Assembly: GCA_030429485.1 (NCBI GenBank)
Contig: JAUIFD010000014.1
Coordinates: 1 to 36,246, forward strand
Length of the DNA stretch: 36,246 nucleotides
Reading direction: 5' to 3'
Origin: Phycisphaerae bacterium
Lineage (GTDB): Bacteria > Planctomycetota > Phycisphaerae > Phycisphaerales > UBA1924
The notes under the pieces were generated by a model. It did no database searches. It worked only from the letters and a program-made list of their open reading frames with translations, and was not told the DNA's origin. The translations under genes and the position numbers were made by a program. Every line of letters starts with the position of its first letter. Positions within the stretch are counted from its first letter, which is position 1. Below, piece after piece: positions 25,661 through 31,293 of the stretch.

Positions 25661-26239
25661 ATGCCCGACCGCTCCCTCGCGCACGAGGCCTTCGAGCTCG
25701 CGCGTCGCACGCTCGACGCTTTCGCCAGCGACCCCGAGAACGCCCGCCGCGTCGATCGCGTCGCCCGTGCGCTCGCGGAGCGGCTCACCATGGGCGGCAA
25801 GCTCCTCGCGTGCGGAAACGGCGGGTCGGCCGCCCAGGCGTCGCACCTGTGCGAAGAGCTCACCGGACGCTTCCGCGACGACCGACCGCCCATCGCGGCC
25901 ATGGCGTGCAACGACGCCGGGCACATCACCTGCACCGCCAACGACTACGGCTTTGGCGCGATCTTCGAGCGGTGGATCACCGCCCTCGCCGGCCCGGGCG
26001 ACGCGGTCGTCCTCCTCTCCACCTCCGGCAACTCGGAAAACATCGTGCGAGCGGCGAGGGCTGCCCGCCAGCGCGGGGCGATGGTCGTCGGGCTCCTGGG
26101 CCGAGGCGGCGGCGAGGCCGCGCCACTCTGCGACGAGTGGTGGGACGTGCACGGCGAAACCGCCGACCGCGTGCAGGAGGTGCATACGGTGATCATCCAC
26201 GCGCTGATCGAGGGGATCGAGGGCTCGCTGCGCGCGTGA
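25661..26239 (+). CDS. gmhA: D-sedoheptulose 7-phosphate isomerase
   Basis: 192 residues, the normal GmhA length. SIS-fold blocks: LLACGNGGSAAQASHLCEEL (phosphate loop and a zinc-ligand His/Glu pair), FRDDRPPIAAMACNDAG, STSGNSENIVRAA and a final QEVHTVIIHALIE (Gln and His, matching the remaining active-site ligands). It converts sedoheptulose 7-phosphate to D-glycero-D-manno-heptose 7-phosphate, the first step to ADP-heptose for the LPS inner core. The ATG at 25661 lies 6 bases after TACGCT, so the leader is minimal. The other heptose genes are not in the window. It fits the lpx genes nearby in indicating a heptose-bearing LPS. Confidence 0.94.
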   Translation: MPDRSLAHEAFELARRTLDAFASDPENARRVDRVARALAERLTMGGKLLACGNGGSAAQASHLCEELTGRFRDDRPPIAAMACNDAGHITCTANDYGFGAIFERWITALAGPGDAVVLLSTSGNSENIVRAARAARQRGAMVVGLLGRGGGEAAPLCDEWWDVHGETADRVQEVHTVIIHALIEGIEGSLRA

Positions 26240-26283
26240 TCGCTCAACCTCGTCGCACGCCGCGGGCTTGCGCTCCCGCTCGC

Positions 26284-27060
26284 TTACCCGCCCGCGGCCA
26301 CCACGCCCATCACCACGACCGCGCCCAGGCACACCAGCCCGAGGATGACTGCTGTGACCACCCACTTCTGGCCCGAGGTGATAACCTCGGCGAGCTTGGC
26401 GTCGCGCTCGTCTTCGCGTTCGCGCATCGTGTCGAGCGCCGCGTTGAGCTTGTCGGTCGAGCCGGCGACCGCGGTCAGGCTTGAGCGGAAGTCGTCGAGC
26501 GATTCGGCGACGCGGCTCTCGGTCGCCTGCGCGGAGACCATCGCGTCGCGCACTTCCGAGAGCGCCGAGAGCTGGCGCTCGCGGGCCTCGTCGGCGCGCA
26601 CGGCGCCGTTGCGGTTGTCCGCCGCGAGCTGGTCGAGGCGCTCGATCATCTCCGCGTTCTGCTCGCGGATGGCGGTGAGGCTCTGCACGCTCGCGGGCAT
26701 CTGCTCGGCGAGCTGGAGGAGGCGGGCTGAGCGCTTCGACTGATCGTCGAGGTGCCCATCGACCTTGCGGACGAGGTGGAGCACCTCCTGGTAGTTCTTC
26801 TGGAGTTCGGCGAGTAGCTCCTGCTTGGAGCGCGGCGCGCGGTCCGCGTCGGCGTTGGCGATGCCGTTGGACCCGCCCGCGGGCGCGTGAAACGCGGCGG
26901 GTTCGTCGTCGTAGTCGTGGGTGTCGGTGATGTCGATGGCGACCGGTCCCGCGTCGTCGAGTGCTGCGGTCTCGAGCGCGATGGCGCCCGCGCCGTCGAG
27001 CGCGATCTGTGACTTGCGCGTCCCGCGCAGCAGTGAGCCGATCCGAGAGAACATGCCCAT
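26284..27060 (-). CDS. Coiled-coil protein with C-terminal membrane anchor
   Basis: 258 residues. N-terminal MFSRIGSLLRGTRKS is amphipathic. About 20-75 is acidic and disordered. About 76-228 is almost entirely helical coiled coil (ELLAELQKNYQEVLHLVRKVDGHLDDQ, then repeated Ala/Glu/Arg heptads). About 233-256 is a TM helix (WVVTAVILGLVCLGAVVVMGVV). It would be a tail-anchored protein with a cytoplasmic rod, a layout seen in division, chemosensory-like and envelope scaffold proteins; no family is recognised. The tRNA-Glu gene lies 149 bases upstream on the same strand. The start could also be the ATG two codons later. Confidence 0.68.
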   Translation of the reverse strand: MGMFSRIGSLLRGTRKSQIALDGAGAIALETAALDDAGPVAIDITDTHDYDDEPAAFHAPAGGSNGIANADADRAPRSKQELLAELQKNYQEVLHLVRKVDGHLDDQSKRSARLLQLAEQMPASVQSLTAIREQNAEMIERLDQLAADNRNGAVRADEARERQLSALSEVRDAMVSAQATESRVAESLDDFRSSLTAVAGSTDKLNAALDTMREREDERDAKLAEVITSGQKWVVTAVILGLVCLGAVVVMGVVAAGG

Positions 27061-27209
27061 CCTGAGCCTCCGTTCCGTCCGTGGTTTTTCGGCCGCTGCG
27101 TACAGCGACCAGCGCGTGAGCGTACCGGACACCGCGCGCAGCATCAAGGCTTGGTCGTTGTGAAGGCGCGAAGATGCGCCGCAGAAAGCCGCGTAGCGCA
27201 CCGCGAAAG

Positions 27210-27284
27210 TGACCCCGACGGGATTCGAACCCGTGTTACCAGGATGAAAACCTGGTGTCCTAGACCTGACTAGACGACGGGGCC
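27210..27284 (-). tRNA. tRNA-Glu (anticodon UUC)
   Basis: 75 bases on the minus strand. The acceptor stem GGCCCCG pairs with CGGGGTC (one G-U), with discriminator A. The anticodon stem is CCAGG/CCTGG with loop TTTTCAT, giving anticodon TTC. The T arm is ACGGG-TTCGAAT-CCCGT. CCA is not encoded (CTT follows). The 5' end is 21 bases from the nadD start on the opposite strand, so its promoter must overlap the nadD 5' end. Confidence 0.96.
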
Positions 27285-27305
27285 TGCAGGGCGGATGCTA
27301 GGAAC

Positions 27306-28016
27306 GTGTCTTCCGCGCCGCCCCCATCCCCGCAAAACCCTCCGGCACAAGCGCCTACGCCGCTGCCGGTCGACGCGAGCCGGGGCGTCGTGCTGGTAGG
27401 CGGGACCTTCGACCCCGTGCACATCGCGCACACGGGCTCGGGCGAGGCTGCACGCGAGCAACTGCTGCCCGGGGGCGCACTGCTCTTCGTGCCCGCAGCC
27501 CGGAGCCCGCACAAGGGCGCGGGGCCGGTTGCGAGCGATTCGCAGCGCGTGGAGATGCTCGAAGCCGCGACCCGGGACATGCCGCGCACCGGTGTGTGGA
27601 CCGACGAACTCGATCGCGCAAACGCTGGCGAGGCAAGCTACTGGGTCGACACGCTGCGCCGCCTGCGCGGGATGGTCGGCGACGAGGTGACCGTCTGGTT
27701 CGTGGTCGGCCAGGATCAGGCGGTGAGGCTCCACACCTGGCACGAAGCGCGAGACCTGGTGCGTCTGGCTCGTCCGGCGGTGGTTGCGCGGGGCACCGAG
27801 CCGAGCGAAGACCCGCTCGCCAACCTCGCCGCCTGGACCGACCGCGAGCGGGAGCGGTTTGCGGCGGTGCGGTGTGGGCCTTGGGAAGTCAGCTCGTCCG
27901 CGATCCGGGAGCGGGTGCGAGAGCGCGGCACTCCGAAGGGAGACGGACCGCTCTCGGCTTGGCTCTCACCAGGCGTGAACGACCTCATCGCCCAATGGCG
28001 GCTCTACCGGGAATGA
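27306..28016 (+). CDS. nadD: Nicotinate-nucleotide adenylyltransferase
   Basis: 236 residues. The nucleotidyltransferase motif VVLVGGTFDPVHIAH (28-42) has Ala where most members have Gly (HxGH becomes HIAH). Other NadD blocks are LLFVPAARSPHK, VTVWFVVGQDQAVRLHTWH, and near the end SSSAIRERVRERG. It makes deamido-NAD from nicotinate mononucleotide and ATP. The chosen GTG at 27306 gives a Pro-rich N-terminal extension of about 25 residues; a GTG near 27390 (start VLVGGTF) is a plausible alternative that removes it. It diverges from tRNA-Glu. Confidence 0.9.
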   Translation: MSSAPPPSPQNPPAQAPTPLPVDASRGVVLVGGTFDPVHIAHTGSGEAAREQLLPGGALLFVPAARSPHKGAGPVASDSQRVEMLEAATRDMPRTGVWTDELDRANAGEASYWVDTLRRLRGMVGDEVTVWFVVGQDQAVRLHTWHEARDLVRLARPAVVARGTEPSEDPLANLAAWTDRERERFAAVRCGPWEVSSSAIRERVRERGTPKGDGPLSAWLSPGVNDLIAQWRLYRE

Positions 28017-28050
28017 ACAACGCCCGGATGCCGGGGCGCTTTGCGGGAAG

Positions 28051-28123
28051 TGGAGGCGACGTGAGTCGAACACGCGACCTCTTCCATGCCATGGAAGCGC
28101 TCTACCAACTGAGCTACGCCCCC
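28051..28123 (-). tRNA. tRNA-Ala (anticodon GGC)
   Basis: 73 bases on the minus strand. The acceptor stem GGGGGCG pairs with CGCCTCC (one G-U), with discriminator A. D arm GTAGCTCAGTTGGTAGAGC; anticodon stem CTTCC/GGAAG with loop ATGGCAT, giving anticodon GGC; T loop TTCGACT. CCA is not encoded. A strong promoter (28168-28195) lies about 45 bases upstream. The gene is convergent with nadD. Confidence 0.96.
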
Positions 28124-28141
28124 GCGTCTGTCCGAATGTCG

Positions 28142-28159
28142 GCTGCGGCGGGCCGCAGC
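28142..28159. repeat. Perfect 8-bp inverted repeat in tRNA-Ala leader
   Basis: GCTGCGGC-GG-GCCGCAGC. It lies between the tRNA-Ala promoter and the tRNA, at about the predicted 5' end of the precursor. It could form a GC-rich hairpin (7 bp with a 4-base loop) in the leader. No T-tract follows on either strand, so it is not an intrinsic terminator. Confidence 0.5.
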
Positions 28160-28167
28160 GTGAGGGC

Positions 28168-28195
28168 ATGGTAGGTACACCCCGCGCGTCGTCAA
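28168..28195 (-). promoter_or_regulatory. Promoter of tRNA-Ala
   Basis: On the minus strand: TTGACG (28195-28190), a 16-base spacer and TACCAT (28173-28168). This is the best match to a sigma-70 consensus in the window and resembles the promoter at 12705-12732. Transcription would begin near 28161. Confidence 0.65.
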
Positions 28196-28293
28196 GAAAC
28201 CGACGTTCCGGCGCGCCATCGGCGCCAACAGCCGACATGCGGAGTCCGAGAGCCCAGGCGCTAGGCCCGTAACCCCAGGATTTGCATGGGTAT

Positions 28294-28541
28294 GGGGCGT
28301 TGCGATCTTGCCCCGCTTCACTTTTGGCGCCCAGGCTTTACCTCCCTCGGATAACCCCTTGCCAGACCACGGGGTATCGCGTTCCAATGCCGCTTCCGCT
28401 TGGAGGCGCGAGCGGATGCGAGTGCCCGAGTCGGCTACGGGACAGGTACTCCGGGGCGTGGAGCGCCTGGAACACCGCCGGCCGAATCCGGGATAGGAGG
28501 AGACGTGCCGCGGGTGCGGGACCCCGCGGCATGTCGTTTTT
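28294..28541 (+). ncRNA. Candidate structured leader RNA or small RNA before efp
   Basis: The 492 bases between tRNA-Ala and efp contain no convincing protein gene but can fold extensively on the plus strand. Helices: GGGGC/GCCCC (28294-28298/28310-28314); GATAACCCC/GGGGTATC (28350-28358/28371-28378, one bulge); and a closing stem GTTCCA/TGGAAC (28381-28386/28468-28473). The closing stem encloses three hairpins: CGCTTCC/GGAGGCG (28391-28397/28402-28408), GAGT.CCCG/CGGG..ACTC (28420-28428/28438-28451) and GGCG/CGCC (28455-28458/28464-28467). It ends in a strong intrinsic terminator at 28503-28541. ATGCCGC (28387-28393) is exactly complementary to GCGGCAT (28526-28532) of the terminator 3' arm, allowing an alternative fold. 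It does not match any riboswitch or RNA class I can recall. It could be a cis attenuator for efp-aroK or an independent sRNA; GC-rich DNA folds easily, so only the terminator is firm. Confidence 0.45.
28503..28541 (+). terminator. Intrinsic terminator 74 bases before efp
   Basis: A 12-bp stem, ACGTGCCGCGGG (28503-28514) with CCCGCGGCATGT (28523-28534; one G-U), and an 8-base loop, followed by CG and five T (28537-28541). It is the clearest intrinsic terminator in the window and lies upstream of, not after, a protein gene. Confidence 0.75.
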
Positions 28542-28615
28542 GGGGGCCATACGCCTACCATCGCCCCCCGGAGCGTCGGCCCCGGTTTCGCACATCGCAG
28601 ATCAGGGTCCGCCCC

Positions 28616-29170
28616 ATGAAGGCTACCGAACTCAAGCCGGGCGTCGCGGTGACGCTCGACGGCAAGCTCTACGTGATCGTCAAGACCGAGCACACCAAGC
28701 CGGGCAAAGGCCCCGCGTATGTGCAGATCAAGGCGAAGGATGTCGCGCTGGGCGGGCACATCGAGAAGCGCATCAACTCGTCGGACAACGTCGAGGCTGC
28801 CACCGTCGATCGTCGCCAGATGGAGTACCTCTACTCCGACAACGACGGGGCGACCTTCATGGACATGGAGGACTACGACCAGCGCGTGATCACCGCCGAT
28901 GTGCTGGGCGATGCGTTGCTCTTCATGGCGCCGAACGCGAGCGCGACCGTGCTCTGCTACCAGGGCAACCCGATCTCGCTCGAGCTGCCCGCCTCGGTTG
29001 AGCTTGAGGTGACCGACACGCCGCCCGGCATCAAGGGCGCGACGGCGACCAACCAGCTCAAGGAAGCGACCTGCGAGACCGGGCTCAAGACCAAGGTCCC
29101 GCCGTTCATCACGATCGGTGAGAAGATCAAGGTCTCGACGGCCGACGGCTCGTACCAGTCGCGCGCCTGA
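28616..29170 (+). CDS. efp: Elongation factor P
   Basis: 184 residues, the standard three-domain EF-P. The KOW-like domain I has the modified-loop motif KPGKGPAY with Lys31 at the tip, the residue corresponding to E. coli Lys34. The OB domains contain LYSDNDGATFMDMEDYDQ and the family signature block near 135-155 (GIKGATATNQLKEATCETGLKTKVPPFI). EF-P binds the ribosome E site and relieves stalling at polyproline. The Lys31-modifying enzymes (EpmA/B or equivalents) are not here. The start ATG at 28616 follows directly on the family N-terminus. The terminator at 28503-28541 suggests regulated read-through or a promoter between 28542 and 28615. The aroK GTG follows after 2 bases. Confidence 0.96.
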   Translation: MKATELKPGVAVTLDGKLYVIVKTEHTKPGKGPAYVQIKAKDVALGGHIEKRINSSDNVEAATVDRRQMEYLYSDNDGATFMDMEDYDQRVITADVLGDALLFMAPNASATVLCYQGNPISLELPASVELEVTDTPPGIKGATATNQLKEATCETGLKTKVPPFITIGEKIKVSTADGSYQSRA

Positions 29171-29172
29171 TC

Positions 29173-29724
29173 GTGGACGAGCGCGCATCTATCCTGCTGA
29201 TGGGGCTGCGCGCTTCGGGCAAGTCCACCGTCGGCGCCCTACTCGCCGAGCGCCTTGGGCGGCCGTTCATCGACCTCGACGACGAGACGATGAAGTACCT
29301 CGGGCCTGGGACAATCGCAGAGCTGTTCGAGCGAGTCGGCGAGGCGCGATTTAGGGCTGCGGAATACCGCGCGCTCGTGAATCAGGCCTTCCCCCGAACC
29401 AAGCCCGGGCCGATCGTCGCCCTCGGCGGCGGCACGCCCGCGGCGCCGGGAGCTGCGGACTTCATCCGCGAGGCCACGTCGCGCGGCGAGTGCCTCGTGG
29501 TGTATCTGCGCACTCGACCGACGGTGCTCGAGGCGCGCTTGCGGGAGGCTGACAACCGACATCGCCCGGCGCTCGTGGGAGACGACGCGGCGTCTGAAGT
29601 GCAGCAGGTCTTCGACACGCGCGATCCGCTCTATCGGGAGCTTGCGACGATCGAGATCGATGCAAGCGGCGCTGCGCTCGCGGTGAGCGACGATGTCGTA
29701 CGCGCCCTTGGGTCGGTCTCTTAG
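29173..29724 (+). CDS. aroK: Shikimate kinase
   Basis: 183 residues from a GTG 2 bases after the efp stop, so co-transcribed and probably coupled. P-loop GLRASGKST (11-19), shikimate-binding FIDLDDE (Asp34/Asp36), GEARFRAAEYRAL (Arg59) and IVALGGGTPAAPGA (82-95) match AroK. The lid arginine is in HRPAL near 135. It phosphorylates shikimate at the 3-hydroxyl in aromatic amino acid synthesis. Pairing of efp with shikimate pathway genes (aroQ, aroK) is seen in several phyla. Some planctomycete paralogues act on other substrates, but the motifs here fit shikimate kinase. Confidence 0.88.
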   Translation: MDERASILLMGLRASGKSTVGALLAERLGRPFIDLDDETMKYLGPGTIAELFERVGEARFRAAEYRALVNQAFPRTKPGPIVALGGGTPAAPGAADFIREATSRGECLVVYLRTRPTVLEARLREADNRHRPALVGDDAASEVQQVFDTRDPLYRELATIEIDASGAALAVSDDVVRALGSVS

Positions 29725-29769
29725 CGTCGAACCCAGCACGTCAGAGGCGCGTAAGGCGCCGCTGTATTA

Positions 29770-30465
29770 CTACACCTCGACGCCTACACCTTGGCGCGCG
29801 TGCACATCCCCGCGCTTGCGGGTTGGGCTCGCCTTGGGCTTCGGCGTCGCCTTCAACTCACTCGCCTTCCCGAAGTCCTCGGGCGCGCGATCGGCGAACG
29901 CCTCCACTACACGCCGCTCCACCTCGCGCACCAGCGCCTCGCGCTCCTCCGGCGGCACGAGCAGGAGCGCCGCCACCCATCGGCGCGCAAGCTCCGTCCC
30001 GCACGGACGCATCAGCTCAATCAGAAGCCGGAGATGGTCGTTTGGCGATGGCGTCGGCAATCGACCGGACGCGCTCGGTGGGTTCCGCTCGCTCATCGCC
30101 GCCTCCTGCACACCCCGCAAACGCACATCCACGCCCTGCACAAACAGCTCGACGCGGTCCACCCGATCCATCAGGCGCTCCATCGACGACGACATCGCCG
30201 TCAACAGGTCAGCCGCGGTCGCCTCGCGCAGAGCGTGCTCGTTGACCTCCGACGACCGCATCGGCCCCCGCCCCGTGAGCAGCCAGTCGCCCGAGATCCC
30301 CAGCGCCCCGCACACCGCGGCCAGAAACTCGGCGCTCGGCGCCTGCCCCTGCATGTACCGGCGCACCGTCTCGGCGTGCGACGCGGTGAGCATCGCCAGC
30401 TCGCGGTATGTCCGCTCGCCGGTCGCCGCCTGCAGGCGCTCGTGCAGCCCGTTGCCGCCGCTCAT
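29770..30465 (-). CDS. HTH (XRE/phage repressor-like) transcriptional regulator
   Basis: 231 residues. An N-terminal HTH spans about 15-65 (RTYRELAMLTASHAETVRRYMQGQAPSAEFLAAVCGALGIS) and is followed by GDWLLTGRGP, a hallmark of XRE/CI-type regulators. A probable coiled coil (about 85-122) suggests a dimer. A second helical domain covers 143-195. The C-terminus is a basic low-complexity tail (KASPTRKRGDVHARQ), partly encoded by a hairpin sequence at 29809-29822. The start ATG at 30465 is set by the HTH. An 18-bp dyad fills the promoter spacer (30509-30526) and is a candidate autoregulatory operator. Effector and targets unknown. Confidence 0.78.
   Translation of the reverse strand: MSGGNGLHERLQAATGERTYRELAMLTASHAETVRRYMQGQAPSAEFLAAVCGALGISGDWLLTGRGPMRSSEVNEHALREATAADLLTAMSSSMERLMDRVDRVELFVQGVDVRLRGVQEAAMSERNPPSASGRLPTPSPNDHLRLLIELMRPCGTELARRWVAALLLVPPEEREALVREVERRVVEAFADRAPEDFGKASELKATPKPKASPTRKRGDVHARQGVGVEV
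29809..29822. repeat. CCCGC-GCTT-GCGGG hairpin, possible planctomycete interspersed repeat
   Basis: A 5-bp perfect inverted repeat inside a longer stretch (about 29800-29830) that encodes the odd SPTRKRG tail of the HTH protein. From memory, 'CCCGCAAGCGCGGG' with neighbouring 'AGCCCAACC' resembles an interspersed repeat of planctomycete genomes that yields PTRKRG-like protein tails. This needs a genome-wide search. Confidence 0.35.
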
Positions 30466-30502
30466 GCCCCGCGCTCCGAAAGGCCGCAGTCCATCGCTGC
30501 CA

Positions 30503-30532
30503 AGTCTAACCAGAACCCTATCAGGTACACAA
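30503..30532 (-). promoter_or_regulatory. Promoter with dyad operator for the HTH gene
   Basis: Minus strand: TTGTGT (30532-30527), an 18-base spacer and TAGACT (30508-30503). The spacer reads ACCTGA-TAGGGT-TCTGGT, a dyad with 5 of 6 matching positions per arm that fills it exactly. Binding there would block RNA polymerase. The local base composition is much less GC-rich than its surroundings. Confidence 0.5.
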
Positions 30533-30636
30533 CCAGGCGGGGCGGGCGGGCCGGGGCAAGCATGGGTTTCCGGACGGAATTCTTGCCGATCCCTCGGGCG
30601 AGGGCATGCTTCGGGCTCCGAACGGGGAGTCTGCAA

Positions 30637-31293
30637 ATGCGCCCACAGTTCACCGCCGTCCTCATCGCGGCTGCCGCGGCAACCGTTTCCGGTGATCCGG
30701 TGCCGATCGCGAACCACAGTTTCGAAGATCCCTCGCTCTCTGATGGAGGCTTCGGGCCGCTGGCTACGGGGTGGTCGGGCTCGGCCTCGGTCTGGAACCC
30801 GACCAACGACTGGTACGACGACGCCTCCGGGCTCCCGGGCGTGATCCCCGGTGCTGACGGGCAGCAGGTGAACTACATCAGCGGGCTCGCGAGCCTCGAC
30901 CAGCAGGTGGGTGCCGTAGCAGGGGACACCCTCTACACGCTGACCGTCGCGGTCGGGGCCCGTGCAGGCTTCGAGGTCTTCGACCGCGTGGCGATCGCGC
31001 TCTGGGCGGGCTCGCCGACCACGGGCTCGCAGCTCGTCGAAGAGGTCGTTGAGTTTGGGGCGGCCTTCCCGACCTCGGCGCAGCGGACCTTCCTCGACTT
31101 CCAGGCTGTCTGGGACTCGCGGGACGACGCCTCGCTCGTTGGCGAGCCTCTCTACGTCGTGCTGTCCAACCTCACGAACGGCGCTCAGGCCAACTTCGAC
31201 AACGTCCGCCTCGACGCGACGATCATCCCCACGCCCGCCACTCTGGCGATGCCGATGGCGTTGGTCGCGACGCTCGCGCGTCGGCGCCGCTAG
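30637..31293 (+). CDS. Secreted protein with PEP-CTERM-like tag (GBD-like beta domain)
   Basis: 218 residues. Signal peptide MRPQFTAVLIAAAAATVSGDP; the mature part begins PIANHSFEDPSLSDGGF, typical of galactose-binding-like sandwich domains in PEP-CTERM proteins, continues with LASLDQQVGAVAGDTLYTLTVAVGARA and ends QANFDNVRLDAT. The C-terminal tag is IPTPAT, hydrophobic LAMPMALVATLA, then RRRR. It may bind an extracellular sugar polymer (inference). The ATG follows ACGGGGAG. Its TAG stop is shared as CTAG with the convergent dnaB stop. Confidence 0.75.
   Translation: MRPQFTAVLIAAAAATVSGDPVPIANHSFEDPSLSDGGFGPLATGWSGSASVWNPTNDWYDDASGLPGVIPGADGQQVNYISGLASLDQQVGAVAGDTLYTLTVAVGARAGFEVFDRVAIALWAGSPTTGSQLVEEVVEFGAAFPTSAQRTFLDFQAVWDSRDDASLVGEPLYVVLSNLTNGAQANFDNVRLDATIIPTPATLAMPMALVATLARRRR

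Noticed and set aside
28461-28480. TGGAACACCGCC, resembling the T-box TGGNACCGCG motif
   Set aside because: The match is imperfect, no stem I specifier loop is evident, the downstream gene is not an aminoacyl-tRNA synthetase or amino-acid gene, and the segment instead closes a local 6-bp helix.
28308-28496. Possible leader peptide (62 codons) before efp
   Set aside because: No ribosome site and no polyproline run that would make sense for EF-P control. Codons overlap the structured region and end before the terminator; coding potential is weak.
29738-29756. GGCGC-GTAAG-GCGCC hairpin between aroK and the HTH gene as a terminator
   Set aside because: Only 5 bp and followed by GCTGTATTAC rather than a T-run; unsupported.
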